Source of the DNA: Neoceratodus forsteri
Taxonomy: Eukaryota; Chordata; Ceratodontiformes; Ceratodontidae
Direction of reading: 5' to 3'
DNA length: 64,000 nt
Assembly (NCBI GenBank): GCA_016271365.2
Contig: CM057458.1
Span: forward strand, 200,666,501 to 200,730,500
In this document: positions 21,636-33,099 of the stretch, in pieces
Layout of the letters: each line of letters starts with the position of its first letter
Numbering within the stretch: position 1 is the first letter of the stretch
The notes under the pieces: model-generated
The model's input: only the letters and a program-made list of their open reading frames with translations
What the model was told of the DNA's origin: nothing
The model's database searches: none
Program-made: the position numbers and the translations under genes

Positions 21636-24260
21636 CCATTGGGGTGGGAGCTCATCTATCTGGTTATTGAGGTTTTAGTTGTGAGGAGCAGATATGAATG
21701 GGATATGTGTGAGGCATGTGATTGGTGAATATGTGTGAGTGTGGCTATTCTGTGATTGGTTGGTGTCATGTCGTTTGGGATGTGTTTGTGTGGGAAGGTG
21801 TGGAAGAATTGCTACACTTCTGGGAGTAACTTGTGTTTGTGTATTTATGCTTGGTGCAATTTGTACTTATGGGTAAATGCCTGTGTAATGCTTGGTGCAC
21901 TTTATATTTATCGGCAGTGTATTTGCTGAAGTCAGCAAGGAGTGGAGCCACAGACGTTTGCATTTTGAAACAGTGCTTTGTTTTATTTGGATACATGTTC
22001 TTTTGTTCAGGTACGTAAATGAACATAAATTGAGAAGTTTCACATTTCTTTAACTGAAAACATACAGTACTGTATATGGAAAGAGATAAATGTTTAAAAA
22101 ATAGCAACTGTTGTTCTGCCAGCTAAAGTTCGGTAATTGCAGTTTGGAGTATGTCTTTGTCCCGTTTCAAGATATGTCGGTTAAGTGCAGTCAGTCATTT
22201 CAGTGAATGTGTTGTGAGTTATTCAGATTCTGAGTCTGATAGCTTACATGGTCATTTTCTGTCTTTTGTAGAGAGGTATTGATGTCCTGAAAAAGGAATG
22301 GGATACATTAATTAATGGATTTTTGTATCTACTGCAGACTGTATTTTGAAATATGGTTCAGGTTGCATTTATCTTGAATGATATTGAAGGTTATATTGGT
22401 AGCTGTTATTGTCACATTTTGAAATGTGGATGGTATAGTTTGTAGGCAAGTACCTGGTAATGTGTTACTGGGTTCAGGTTTCTTGTGTGATTCGATTGGT
22501 TTGTTTTCAGCTTCAGATTCAGTGTGCCTGCTTGTGCTAGGTTTTGGGTCATCATCACTGAAATTACTGAGTATTGAGGAGATTTTTCATTTCTTTTCTT
22601 CATTCAGAATGGAGTGTTAATGGATTCTATTTTTTTGTGTCCCGATATCTGTATGATGTCGGTTGGGGCAATATTATTGTCAGCAAGCTTTTGAATTAAG
22701 TGCTTGTGTATTGAATGATTGGTGAGTCTTTTATTTGTGAATACTTCAGCTTGTTCTATCATCATTTTCATTATTTTGGATATGGTGTTTATTCCCAAGG
22801 GTTGGTTTTTAAACCAAGTGTTGCATTGTAATCTGATAGGGTAGAGGATGGCTAAAAAGAATGGAGCTTCTGGAAAGTTGCTCTTTGCAGGTTGTTTGTT
22901 AGCATACAATATATTAAGTAGTTCTTAATAGGGCAAGTTGTGAAATCAGCTACTTCATAGACTCGTGGTTTGGTCATGCGGGTGTCTTTCGGATTAGATC
23001 TGCTTCGGGTTTTTGTTTGTCGCTCTGTTGAGTATTCTAGGTATTTTCAATTGTCAGCATCTTGTTTTAGAGAGATATCTCCCCATCTCATATTTTAAGT
23101 CTCGGTGTTACCTCGGACTCTGAAATAAAGTGTTATAGTCAGCCACATGGTATTAATTAGTGACTGAGGGTTGTTTGGACCTAGTAATTGAGACTTGTAT
23201 AATTTTTCAATTATTTCATAATTGATTTCATCTGATGCAAATGGTTTGTTTCCCATGCCTAGTTGTTTCAGATGTTTCTGTTTGGATGAAATTACTTGTC
23301 TTGTTTTTTTCAAACTTGAGTAAAGTTGATAGTGACTCACTGTAAGACTTGTCTTTTAGATATCTTTCCAGACTTTGGAATCTGGATCGGACTGTAAGTG
23401 GTTCATAATGGGATCCATTCTTTTTTTAGCCAAGATGAAGTAGTGACATAACAGTTCATTTAATTGCTTTGGAGGAATGTCTTCAATATTAGAGTTGATG
23501 TTCATGTCTTGTTGTAGGAATTGGTGCAAATGGTTTATATCGGCATTTGTTTTTTTTATTGTATTTGAGTTTTGGGAGCTGTGGATGTAGCTTTTTATGT
23601 AATGTGGATTGAGAACGTATTCATTTTTGTTTGGCATCTTTTCTTTTGTCTCAGGAATTGTTAGGTCTTGTGCATTTTTATCCGGTTCAAGAAGTGGCTC
23701 GATATCGTGTTCAAATTGTGTACATAAGTCAAAGATTTCTTCTTGCAGAGTGATAGTTTTGGAGCTTTTCTGTAGTGTCATTTTGTTGATCCAGGTTTGT
23801 TGTGATGTTTTTTGGTGAATGTTAATGTTATTTGTTTCCATTTTTGTTATTTAGGCAGAGTCGTAATTTGTTTTATCTTTTTTCCTTTTTCAGGTTTTAC
23901 CGTGAGGCAGATTTTGCACAGATGGGAAGGTGCTTGTAGATCTGGAAGAGGAGTGCTATGTGGGCTACATTTATTGCTTTCTAGACAGGTGGGTTTAATT
24001 TTGTCTGGTCATCAGTAATTTGTGAAGGATAACAGTTCTGTTCTGCTATTTTTCTGTGTTTTGTCTTGGATGTAATGTGGGAGGAGAATGGGTGGTGATG
24101 TGAGCAGAGTGAGGATAAGTGGTTGTTATTCTTACTCCGGTGACACAAGCAGAGTGTGGATAAATGTGTGATATCCTCACTCTACTGATGTCAGCAGGAT
24201 TCCTTTTGGTGAAGTGTATATATCAGTGTTTATTCCACTGAGGGAGCTCTCACCCCAATG

Positions 24261-24261
<1 letters not shown>
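21636..24261 (-). mobile_element. Crypton-type tyrosine-recombinase element with short inverted ends
   Basis: The sequence CCATTGGGGTGRGAGCTC occurs at 21636-21653 and, inverted, at 24244-24261, with one difference, bounding 2.6 kb that contains one recombinase gene on minus. Both ends abut TA-rich DNA, so a target duplication cannot be read. Classical Cryptons are described without terminal inverted repeats, so the ends may instead belong to another element. Confidence 0.6.
22410..23841 (-). pseudogene. Crypton-like tyrosine recombinase (DUF3504 family)
   Basis: Tyrosine recombinases cut and join DNA through a covalent tyrosine link; Crypton enzymes of the DUF3504 type were domesticated in ZMYM, QRICH1 and KCTD1 genes. 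The minus strand reads an N-terminal helical region (23841-23356), an in-frame stop, then FASDEINYEIIEKLYKSQLL, LGPNNPQSLINTMWLT and FRVRGNTE (23340-23095). Next, over shifted frames, come RWGDI and YLEYSTERQTKTR, then WFKNQPLGIN and FTNKRLTNHSIHKHLIQKL, ending in IQISGHKKIESIN (22909-22604). The motif expected as NHS.RK reads NHSIHK, losing the catalytic arginine. A small deletion after ESIN removes the catalytic tyrosine. A remnant of the C-terminal tail continues to about 22410. The gene is dead. Confidence 0.85.

Positions 24262-24292
<31 letters not shown>

Positions 24293-24295
<3 letters not shown>
24293..24295 (+). repeat. 3-bp target duplication ATA of Harbinger A
   Basis: ATA precedes the left terminus and follows the right one (31977-31979). 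Three base pairs is the rule for PIF/Harbinger. The left side lies in a TA microsatellite, so chance agreement is possible. Confidence 0.55.
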
Positions 24296-24297
<2 letters not shown>

Positions 24298-24560
24298 CCC
24301 AGATATTCAAAAGAGTTGAGCCATGCGCAATAGGGTTGCGCCTGCGCAAGTCTGAAATTGTGCCATTCTGCGATATTCAGCAGGAGGCAGTTGCACCCCC
24401 GAAATCATGCTGAGCAACAGCACAATGATAATGAAGGCATGCCCAACCGAAGGGGGAGGAACCATGCATAAATGGCAGAGTGAGATATTCAACGACTTGT
24501 GCCATGCGCAATAGGGGAGCAAGTGGAAGTTGCACCATAGCAGAAATAAGCCAAAATAAA
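24296..24560 (+). promoter_or_regulatory. Harbinger A left terminal and subterminal region
   Basis: Contains the terminal repeat, three GATATTC or GATATTCA words and repeated TGCGCAA/TTGCGC words. It is homologous, inverted, to 40020-40287 of copy B. These are the likely transposase and Myb-protein binding sites and the transposase promoter, by analogy with Harbinger elements studied in fish. Confidence 0.65.
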
Positions 24561-24869
24561 AAGGAGCAAGGGAGAGGCGCAAGAACACTACAAGGAAGCC
24601 ACATGAGGCAGAACTCTAGCCAGACAGAGGGCACCCTGAACACAGTTGCACAGGGAGGGTGTGGGGAGCCACAGCCAGTGCAGAAGGGGGAAGTGCCACA
24701 CAGCACAGAGGCCACCACAGGCAGGTGTTCCCGGTGCAAGGGAAGTAGCAGTCAGGACAATGGGGGGGAATATAGTAACAGCTGCCGGGGGGGTGAACAC
24801 AAGCCAGGGAAATGGCCAGTGCCACCTTCAGATGGAGGCCATTATGAGGGTGAGAGGCAGGCGGCAGAG

Positions 24870-26057
24870 GCATGACCGTGGAGCCTGTTGAGCGGTATGC
24901 CCCAACAGGCAATGACGAGCCACACCAGCTTTGAGCTGTACACTGATACTCGAGATTGTGGCCGGTACCACCTGAACAGGGGCAATTGAGGTGGCTCTGT
25001 GAGCTGTGCAGTGATGTGATGCAGGCATCCACACGACGGAGTCATACCCTGTCAGTGGAGACTAAAGTAACAGCCTGCATGTGCTTGCTCACCACGGGTA
25101 CCTTCCAGAGACCAACTGGGGACACCACAGGCATAACCCAGTCGGCCATGTCATGCCACCTCACCCAATTCCTCAGCGCACTACTGCCACATGCTGCGGA
25201 GTACATCCATTTCCCCAGCACACCGGCGGAGTGCACAGTAAACATACAGGAGTTCCACAGGGTAGCACATATGCCTGGCATGCTAGGGGCAATAGACTGC
25301 ACCCATGTGGCCATCCACACACCACCTGGCCCTGAGGGGGAAGCATACATCAATTGCAATGGCTATGCCAGCATCAACTGCCAGGTGGTGTGCGATGCCA
25401 GGGGGTGCATAATCAATGTCTGTGCCACGCACCCCGGGGGAGCACATAATGCCTTCATCTGGCACCAGTCAGCACTGTGCCACAGATTTGAGAGTGGGGA
25501 CATCCCCCTGGACACCTAGTGGGTGAGTATGCAAACCACATGGACAATCATATGGCCTGGGGGGGCATGGCCAGAGGTGACATGGGTAGTGGCCTACATA
25601 ACCCAGGGCAGGGCAATGCTGATCACCAAACTAACCTCCACGCTCTACACACAGGTGACAGTGGATACCCACTCTGTCCCTGGCTGCTCACACCCTACCG
25701 GCGGCCCGCAACCCCATCGCAGCAACGCTACAATGAGGCACACGCCACCACACATAATGTCATCGAGCGGGTGTTCGGGATGCTGAAGGCACGCTTCCAT
25801 TGCCTGGACACCTCCGGCGGTGCCCTACAGTACAGCCCCTCAAAGGTCTGTGAGCTATTTCTGGCCTGTTGCATCCTGCACAACATGGCCAACGAATGTG
25901 GGATATCCATACAGGTTGAAGAGGGGACAGCGATGGGGACGATGAGGACACCGGTGATAGGCAGCCCCCCCTTGGCCGATGGGATGCCCGACTGATCTGG
26001 CTGGCACATCTGCACTGGGACACCATCATGGAGGAGCACTTCAGCCAACCCAGGTAA
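24870..26057 (+). pseudogene. HARBI1-like DDE transposase (Harbinger A)
   Basis: The enzyme cuts and inserts the transposon in the nucleus. Exon 1 (to 25522) encodes the N-terminal helical part (RWLCELCSDVMQ), then ETKVTACMCLLTTGTFQ and GAIDCTHVAIHTPPGP with the first catalytic Asp, then INCQVVCDARG and HPGGAHNAFIWHQSAL. A 132-bp intron (25523-25654, GTGAGT...ACACAG) is followed by GDSGYPLCPWLLTP with the second Asp and NVIERVFGMLKARFHCLD with the third acidic residue (Glu). The tail GALQYSP and ACCILHNMA match HARBI1. A one-base loss just before the donor breaks the frame. Estimated length is about 360 residues against about 350 for HARBI1. The start codon is uncertain. Confidence 0.88.
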
Positions 26058-26689
26058 GTCATGGGGCCATGTGCAACCACCAGTGGCTAAGGCACAACCC
26101 ACAAACACGCATGGACACACACCAGGGGTGCATGCCGTCAAGGGAAGTGGCAGGGCAGAGAAGCACACACACAACCAGGGATGGGTGAGGATTAACATGC
26201 CACGTGGACAGACACACACACACGCACACACACAATGCACCAAACATGCACAGAGGTCAGGAGGCACACCGACCCAGAACACCAACCCTAGCAACACACA
26301 TGTCCACAGGCCACCACACCCACTGCCTGTCCATGTGCCTGTGTCAGATGCTGAGCACCATTGCACATTGGTGTGCAGTGCAATGCAGGCATCATCATGC
26401 ACATGCAACTGTGGACAGCAGCCAGGAGGGTGTGAAGGTGGACTGTGTGGCCGCGTGCAGGGCCGGGTGCCCACCCGTGCACTGCCCACTGAAACACACA
26501 ATGCACACAGGGCAGCACCAGACAGTAGCTGCACTGGGAGACAGGTCAGTCATGCACACAGTGCCCCGGCCACCATGGGTGCATAGACAGCCCCACCGAG
26601 ACCCGCCAGCACTGACAGGCTGACCAATGGCCTCATGGGGTGGCACCGATGGTCCCCCAGGGGTTCCACTGCATGAACGTGACTGTACT
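26058..26689. other. Harbinger A, between transposase and Myb-1 3' ends
   Basis: CA-rich, non-coding. It holds the presumed converging 3' UTRs. The many open frames here are composition artefacts. Confidence 0.6.
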
Positions 26690-28220
26690 CATGCAGGGGT
26701 CTGCAGCACACTGAACATGCCTGTGCCAGGAGTGCTCGGGATGCCCACAGCTGAACCCAGTGTCGACAGGGTGGGTGTCGCATGACACCGGGACTGGGGG
26801 GTGGACAGTGCACTGCGTGGTGTCCGCGATGCATGAGCACATGACTGTGTGCCCATTGTGGCCATGACAGCAGTGAATGCCTGTGCATGCCAGTCAATGG
26901 CAGTGGTCACATCCTCCCACAAATGGTCCATCCCTGCCAGGATCAGAGTGGTGTCCCTGCTGCGATGCTCCTCTGCCCACTCCAGAGCCACACGCAGTGC
27001 ATCCACTGACGTTGCAAGCCGCATCTGCTGCTGGACTGATGCTTGCAGTAGGCAGATGTGCTTGTCCAAGAGGTCATCTGCCTCCTCAGCATCCTGTCCC
27101 ACAGGGTGTGCATGGCCCTGATAATCAGCACCCCTTGAGGGTGGGTGCTGCGCACTAGGACCAAGTCTGGGCATGTCCACAGGCAGTGCACAGATGCCGC
27201 TGCTGAACCTTGTACCCCAAGGCCATTGGCCGACTGCTGCCCCTCTGGCTGCCACTCCCCAGGGCTCAATGATGTTGCCGCAGTGGCCAGAACAGTCCCA
27301 CTGTCCTGAACAGACACCAGTGCTGCCCCACTGGTGCTGAAAGGCACAAGCTGGGACTGTGCTGACACGCAGGCCTCCACGGCAGCACCACCCACAGCCA
27401 TGGGTGCGAAGTGCCCTGCTGTGTGGCCATCCCATGACACACAAGTGTCACTGCCCATGACATTAGCGTCATCATCATCGGTGACAGACTCCTCACCGGC
27501 CCCAGTCACAGCATGCTGGCATCCATGGATGCCGGCACGCTGGGACACAGGCAGGGCTTCCTCCACACCTGTTACAATGACATCAGTGTGGACAGCCAGG
27601 CAGCCCCACTGTCGCAATGATCCACATATACTTGTGGCGGTGGATGGGCCCTCCTCCATCTCCAGCTGACTGTCCTCAGTGGACAGGCCCACCACCGATG
27701 ACCCTTGCAGATGCTCAAGATCTGTAAGGGAAAGCAAAGTCGCTTTACTACATGTGACCTACCCTGCTCCCCCATAGACAGACCATGACTTACCATGCAG
27801 TGATGGGCAACCACCCATCTGGAAGCCACCTCCCGGAAGACCCTCAATGGCACTGCTCTGCATGCTTCCAGCAAGCCTCTCCTCCTGTGGGGTCAGCTGT
27901 ATCACCTCCAGCTGTCTCCCACCTGTTGCAGCTCATGCTGCCCTGATGGCAGCCACCTTCTCCTTTATCCTCCTCCTGTCCATGCCCATCTTTTTCTTAC
28001 ACTCCTGCATGGAGCGCTGGTGGCTGCCATGCAGGTTCACAGCACATGCCACCTTCTCCCATGCAGCAGCATGGGCTTGAGGTGTTCCCTGCTGTCCACT
28101 GAGAAGTGTCTCCTGATCCAGGTAGGCCTCAAACAGGACTTTGGTTTCGGCCTTGGTAAAGTTAGGCCTCCTCCTCCTCCCACCACTGTGTTCCTCCTCT
28201 CCGACAACTTGCTCGGTCAT
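26690..28220 (-). pseudogene. Myb/SANT-like protein 1 (Harbinger A)
   Basis: Harbingers encode a Myb-like partner that brings the transposase into the nucleus and to the transposon ends. Exon 1 starts at 28220 with MTEQVVGEEE, followed by the domain RRRRPNFTKAETKVLFEAYL...AAWEKVACAVNLHGSHQRS and CKKKMGMDRRRIKEKVAA, as in NAIF1-type domains. A one-base shift near 27930 precedes LTPQEERLA. The donor CATG|GTAAGTC and acceptor TTACAG|AT remove a 72-bp intron (27793-27722). Exon 2 begins DLEHLQGSSVV, is acidic and Ser/Thr-rich, and ends with a coiled-coil segment (DKHICLLQASVQQQMRLATS) plus Pro/Thr-rich tail. Frames change within exon 2. Confidence 0.82.
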
Positions 28221-28991
28221 TATGTAGCCTGTAAGAATGGCAGTTGTTACCTGTGACTGTGCAGTCTCATGCATGTTCCTAAATCCACAGTCCACACTCC
28301 CAAATAGCATGCAACTCACCAATAGACTGCAGTAACTGACTATGGCCACTGCAGCCCAATGTCCCACTTTTATAGCGCAACCCATGCAAATGAGGCAAGG
28401 TGCAACTTTAAGTAGATGCAGATTGCAGTGCTGCACCCTTGAATGGTGGATTAGATGATTTGCATATGACGGCTGAATATCGTGCTGTTGCGCTTTGCGC
28501 AATTGTGTTGAACGTGCTGAGCCAATGGCGCAGTTCTGTGACATGCGTAGTACACATCTCACTGCACATGCCCGAGTTGCTGACGCAGGTGTCTGTTGCG
28601 CTGATGACGTGCTGTGCATGGTAGGAAATGCAGGGCAAGGCCACCATTGTGCCAGTGGCACTATAGAGATGGTCACTACATGGCGCTGTGGCACTGGGCC
28701 ATCATAGGTGCACTGGGCCAACTGCACGGTAGGCAGATATGGCGGTGGCACACAGGCAGCCAATCGCACTACACATATTGTGTTCCAATGGCACTGTGTG
28801 TGTCCATGCACCAGAGACCCTTGACCCTGTGCCTGACCTTTGCCCCCTAGGTGCCATGCGTCAGGCATGGGTGCACCTCTATCGTGCTGTTTGGTAACAG
28901 CGTGATAGGGAATGGCAGTGTTGTACCGTGCAGCATCTGCACATGGGGAGCCACGCTGCAGAGCACCATATTGCCAAATAGAGCAGCAAGA
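28221..28991. promoter_or_regulatory. Bidirectional region between Myb-1 and Myb-2 (Harbinger A)
   Basis: The two Myb-like genes start here in opposite directions. It contains CTGAATATCG, TTGCGC/GCGCAA words and ATGCAAAT octamer-like words (28384, 28458), the same motif set as the transposon ends. The homologous region of copy B is 35668-36425. It probably serves as a shared promoter and as an internal protein-binding site. Confidence 0.55.
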
Positions 28992-30322
28992 ATGGCATGC
29001 AGGAGGGAAGCCCAGTGGTCTGCAATCGAGCTGGCCAACGTAGTGGCCATTGTGGAGCCACACCAATGGCCACTGTTAGAGGAGGCACCCCTGGACAGGT
29101 CCAGGACCCAGGTGTGGCAGGAGGTGGCCACTGCACTTGAGGAGGCCACAGGATGGGGGAGGAGCACTGAGCAGTTCCGCCACAGATACAGGGACCTGCG
29201 GCGGAGGGAGCTGGAGCTACTGGCACGCCTGCGGGCACATGCCAGGAGGGCACGGTGCCACGGCCAGGTAGGGGTTACATCAACACACTTTTATCTTCCA
29301 TATGGGTAACAGTGTTGTATGTGTCCAGCACATGGGGAGGGACCATCTGGGGTTGGCTGTGGTGGTGTTCACAGAGTGTGGGGTGGGTGGGTCTGGCTGG
29401 GTGGGAGGTCACACACCTGGGGGCAGGGGGACTTTGCTATGGGATTGTACTGATGTTTCTCTCTCCATGTTTGCCCCACAGGCCTGGAGGAATGCCGCCG
29501 TGCCCGTGAAGAGTGGCAGCAGGAAGAGCAGGATGCAGCAAGGCAGGGCGAGGGCCCCCACCACCCACTGGACCAGCCCAATGAAGGTGAGTGCCATACA
29601 TCCATGATTACTATTGCATGCTGTGTGACAGGGTGAGCAGCGGGGCATGGCCACCATCCATCGACGCCACTGCCATGCACGTGACTTGTTACAGTCAACA
29701 CTGTCCAGTGGCAATGCATGTCTGGGAGTGCGTCAATAGTGGTCCATGCATGCACCAGGTACATGGTTGTGCCACTACCTTTGCTCCACATAGCCAAGTC
29801 ACTAAACGGCCATGGTGGTGCTGTGCGTGACTTGGCTGGTGGGTGTGTGCAGCATTCCGCATGGCTGTATGTGCCTGGGTGGGCAGGTCATGTGGATGTG
29901 ATCACTGCAGGTGGTCACACACCATCACAGAGGTATGTCCCATGGCCGTATGCCATGCACAGTGGGCGGGCTGTATGGGGTTGTGCATTCACACCTATTG
30001 ACTGTGCTCCCTTGTCCTAGGTACCCGCCATCTATGGGAAATCAGGGCGGTGCTGCGGGAAATACTCCTGGTGGTGAGGGCATCATTGGACATCCTCAGA
30101 TGGATAGATGACACCAGGGTTCTGAGGAGGCACAGAGCCTGGAGGAGTCGGAGCGGGAGAGGCGCTCCCACTAGGGAACAATCAGTCCTTGTATTCCCCT
30201 ACCCCCCTGGACCCACCGTCACACCCCTCCTTTCCTGTCCCATTTGTCCACCCCTGCCCCTACCCACCCCACCTTGTTTGTGGCCCCCCAACCTTGTATA
30301 TAGTTTGTATGTATTATTGTAA
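28992..30322 (+). pseudogene. Myb/SANT-like protein 2 (Harbinger A)
   Basis: A second DNA-binding gene, unrelated in sequence to Myb-like protein 1. Exon 1 (28992-29267) encodes MACRREAQWSAIELANVVAI, SRTQVWQEVATALEEATG and FRHRYRDLRRRELELLARLR, a helix-turn-helix domain with the conserved spacing of W, V..L and RW/RY residues. Introns 29268-29481 (CAG|GTAGGG...CCACAG) and 29587-30020 (AAG|GTGAGT...CCTAG) flank exon 2 (LEECRRAREEWQQEEQDAA). Exon 3 (30021-30322) has a helical IRAVLREILLVVRASLDILR segment, then a basic and Pro-rich tail. A one-base loss in the G run before the first donor breaks the frame compared with copy B. Confidence 0.75.
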
Positions 30323-31976
30323 ATAGTTAAATTTTATATATTTGTTCAATACATTTAATTTTGATATGAATACTGTGGTGGTCTCTGATTTTCAGCGAGC
30401 TATAGGTGCTGAGCTGCAGTGGTGTGCATGGCGTCAGGGGTGGTGCGGTCATGGGTATGTGTGTGTGTCCATGTGGAGGTGACTATGGTGTGCGGGTAGC
30501 TATCAGTCAGTGTCTGTGGTGTGTGTGCTGTGCCCTGTGCACTAGATGACTGTGTGCAGTGGTCCATGGTGAGTGCTCTGTGTCCATAGCGCACCCATCG
30601 GCCCGTCCATGGCCTGTGCAGCTGACACACATGCATGTCTGACCTGCATGGTCTGTTGGCATGTCAGTGGTGGCAGTCCCTGCAGGGCAGCCACTGTACC
30701 CGTCACATTGCTGGGTTGCCTCCTGTCACTGGTGTGGTGCATGTCTGCCTCAGGTGGCACAGTGGGCACCACAGTTGTTGTCCCACCTCCATGCTGTGTC
30801 TTGTGTGTGTTGCAGGGGATGTGCCCCACTGTCTGTGACTTGTGCTCCAGGTGAATGATGGTGGTGTACGGGTCCACAGTGCCTGCGTAGGGTGGCTGGC
30901 ACTCCAGTGCCATGGAGGACTGCGGGATGTGTGTACACAGTTTACATGGGTCCACACTGGGGGCTTGGTTGCCCCACCACTGCGTCCCTGTGTTGTTGTG
31001 CCCTTGGGTATGGGTGGGTGTCTGTCCATACACTGTGTGGCATCCGGTGTGGTGCATGCTTCCACTCACCACTGTGTGTGTCTGTGCTGGCTGTTGTGGC
31101 CAGTGGTGAGTGGGGGTGTGTCACTGGAATACTGTGTAGGGTGCTGTACCACTGGTGGTGGTGTCTGGGGCATGCCCTGTCCCGTGTGGGGTACCTCATG
31201 TGCTGACGCATGGTTGTTCTCTCAGCAGTACCTCGGGGGCACTCTGCATGGTGGCACTGTGTCTGCCATTGTTGCATTGCTGTGTGTTGCCACCCACTGA
31301 TGGGTGCTCATGGTGGGGCTGGCTTGCATGGTTCTGTGGTGTACAGGGTTGCAGTGTCACAGTGGGGGTGGTGGCATGCATGGGGTTTCCTGCAGTGGTG
31401 ATCACTACTTATAGGGGGATGTCTAGGAGTCTGGTGGGGTGTGCTCTGCATTGGGGGATGGTGTGGCACGGTAGGGTCATCCTCCTTGTGTGCCAGTCAC
31501 AGCTTGCCGGTAGGTGTGATGGGGCACCATGGCTCGGCTGTGGGTTGTTTGCTTGTCTCCATGGACCAGTGGTTATTCCAGCCCTCCCTCAGTTGTGCAG
31601 TGCATGGGGTGTGGGGGGACCATGTCTGTTCTGCTGTGTGTTCCTGTGCTCATCTGTGGCATGGGTGGTGGGCCCCTACCTCCCTGGTTGTGCAGTTGCA
31701 TTGCTTTGCTGCTGGGGGGGGCGTCCCTGGTTGCACTATGGCACCTCTGGACTGCTCAGCTGAACATCCCTTGTTGCGCTATGGCTCATCAGATCTGCTC
31801 AGCTTCCCCTCCCTAGTTGTGCTATGGCACAGGTAGTGCGATATTCAGTAGTCGGCTGTAGGTGCAGTTTGGCCTGCTCCGTTTTTGAATATCGCGTCTC
31901 TTGCGCATGGGCACAATAGACTTGCGCTTGCTCCTGCTATTGCGCACTTTTTGGGTGCAGTTTGAATATCTGGGCC
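30323..31976. other. Harbinger A, 3' UTR and right subterminal region
   Basis: AT-rich 3' UTR (30300-30370) is followed by ~1.4 kb of TG-rich, non-coding DNA. The last 300 bases hold repeats of a TTGCGCTATGGC-like phrase, GATATTC words and the right terminal repeat. They match, inverted, 32824-33100 of copy B. Confidence 0.65.
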
Positions 31977-32823
31977 ATAATATATAATATATTTTTTGCT
32001 ATACTATTTCAAAATTTGAGTTTTTGTTCTTTCAATGTTATGTTCTTGCATAAAATCAAAAATACTTATTTGTACATACACGTTATTGCAGTTTCTACAT
32101 AATTTGCATTTTAGGCAAACATATCTTTTGAATCTATCAGCATATATATTCTGAGTTACTTATACCTTTTCATTTTTAAGTTCCCTTGTAAGATGCTAAA
32201 TATAACATACACACACACAATATTCATAACATAGTTTTAAATTATACCCATATGGAAGATAAGTATAATTTGTTAATATGTAGACTATATCTGACTATGC
32301 CTAAATATATCACATTTTTCAGATATATGTGCATTTTTCCAGTTATATTTTAGATATTTTTAAAATTCAATGATATATGTCTCATACTTGGCATTTATAT
32401 TCATTCATAAGGTAGAAATAGAAATGGTCAGGCTAGATGAGCCTTGTGGTACTTATCTGCCATTAACTTCTATGTTTCTACGTTTCTATGATTTTGTTTT
32501 ACTTTTTGTTTTTGTGGACTCTCTTATGAAGAAGTATTACAGTTGTATGCAAGTGACATTTTACTCTGTAATTTCTACAATAAGTGTATATTAGCAAATA
32601 TATATTTTCACTATATTAGCGATTTATATTCTGAGATTTATTTCATATATGTTAAAATGGGTTTGGCTGACATACATCTGGAAACTATCAATATTATATG
32701 CATTATTTATCCTATATATATTGATGATAAATTTTAAATATATGTTTTACATAGCAAATAACTGTTTTATAATTTATAAATATGACCGGACTATATATTA
32801 CATATGCATTTATAATACATATG
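31977..32823. other. AT-rich spacer between the two Harbingers
   Basis: 847 bp, much more AT-rich than either transposon, so it is presumably the original host DNA. Its only recognisable insert is a short CR1 3' end (32410-32490). Confidence 0.7.
32410..32490 (+). mobile_element. CR1 3' end, severely 5'-truncated
   Basis: Reads GGTAGAAATA...GGCTAGATGAGCCTTGTGGT, then ACTTATCTGCCATTAACTTC and the TTCTATG-rich tail. It aligns with the CR1 3' end at 62978-63056. Confidence 0.8.
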
Positions 32824-33099
32824 GGCCCAGATATTCAAACTGCGCGCAAAATGTGCGCAACAGCAGGAGCAAGCACAAACCAATTGCGCATATGCGCAAC
32901 AGGCGCGATATTCAAACATGGAGCAGAACAAATTGCGCAAGCAGCCAACGTGTGAATATCGCACATACTGCGCCATAGCGCAACCAGGAAGGAGAAGCTG
33001 AGCAGAAAGGTTGCGCTATAGCCCAACCAGGGCAGCCCAGCTGAGCAGTCCAGAGGTGCCATAGCGCAAGCAGAGCCTCCCCCCAGAGCAATGGAACTG

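Larger units (their letters stand above)
24296..31976. mobile_element. PIF/Harbinger transposon A, three genes
   Basis: The ends GGCCCAGATATTCAAA (24296) and TTTGAATATCTGGGCC (ending 31976) are exact inverted repeats enclosing 7,681 bp. Inside lie a HARBI1-like transposase (+, 24870-26057), a Myb/SANT-like gene (-, 28220 to about 26690) and a second, different Myb/SANT-like gene (+, 28992-30322). Subterminal DNA is rich in GCGCAA and ATATTC words, which recur between the two Myb-like genes. GC content is visibly higher than in the surroundings. Several one-base indels show that it is inactive. Confidence 0.9.

Noticed and set aside
26140..26640. Long open frames in several phases in CA-rich DNA
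   Set aside because: Overlapping frames in four phases reflect CA/TG composition. The region lies between converging Harbinger gene ends and none matches in copy B.
27933..29066. 377-codon minus-strand frame as one protein
   Set aside because: Only the part after 28220 (MTEQ...) is conserved in copy B. The upstream part overlaps the divergent promoter and the Myb-2 exon.
30400..31860. Cys/Trp-rich open frames in the TG-rich right part of Harbinger A
   Set aside because: Composition artefacts with overlapping frames on both strands and no counterpart protein in B.
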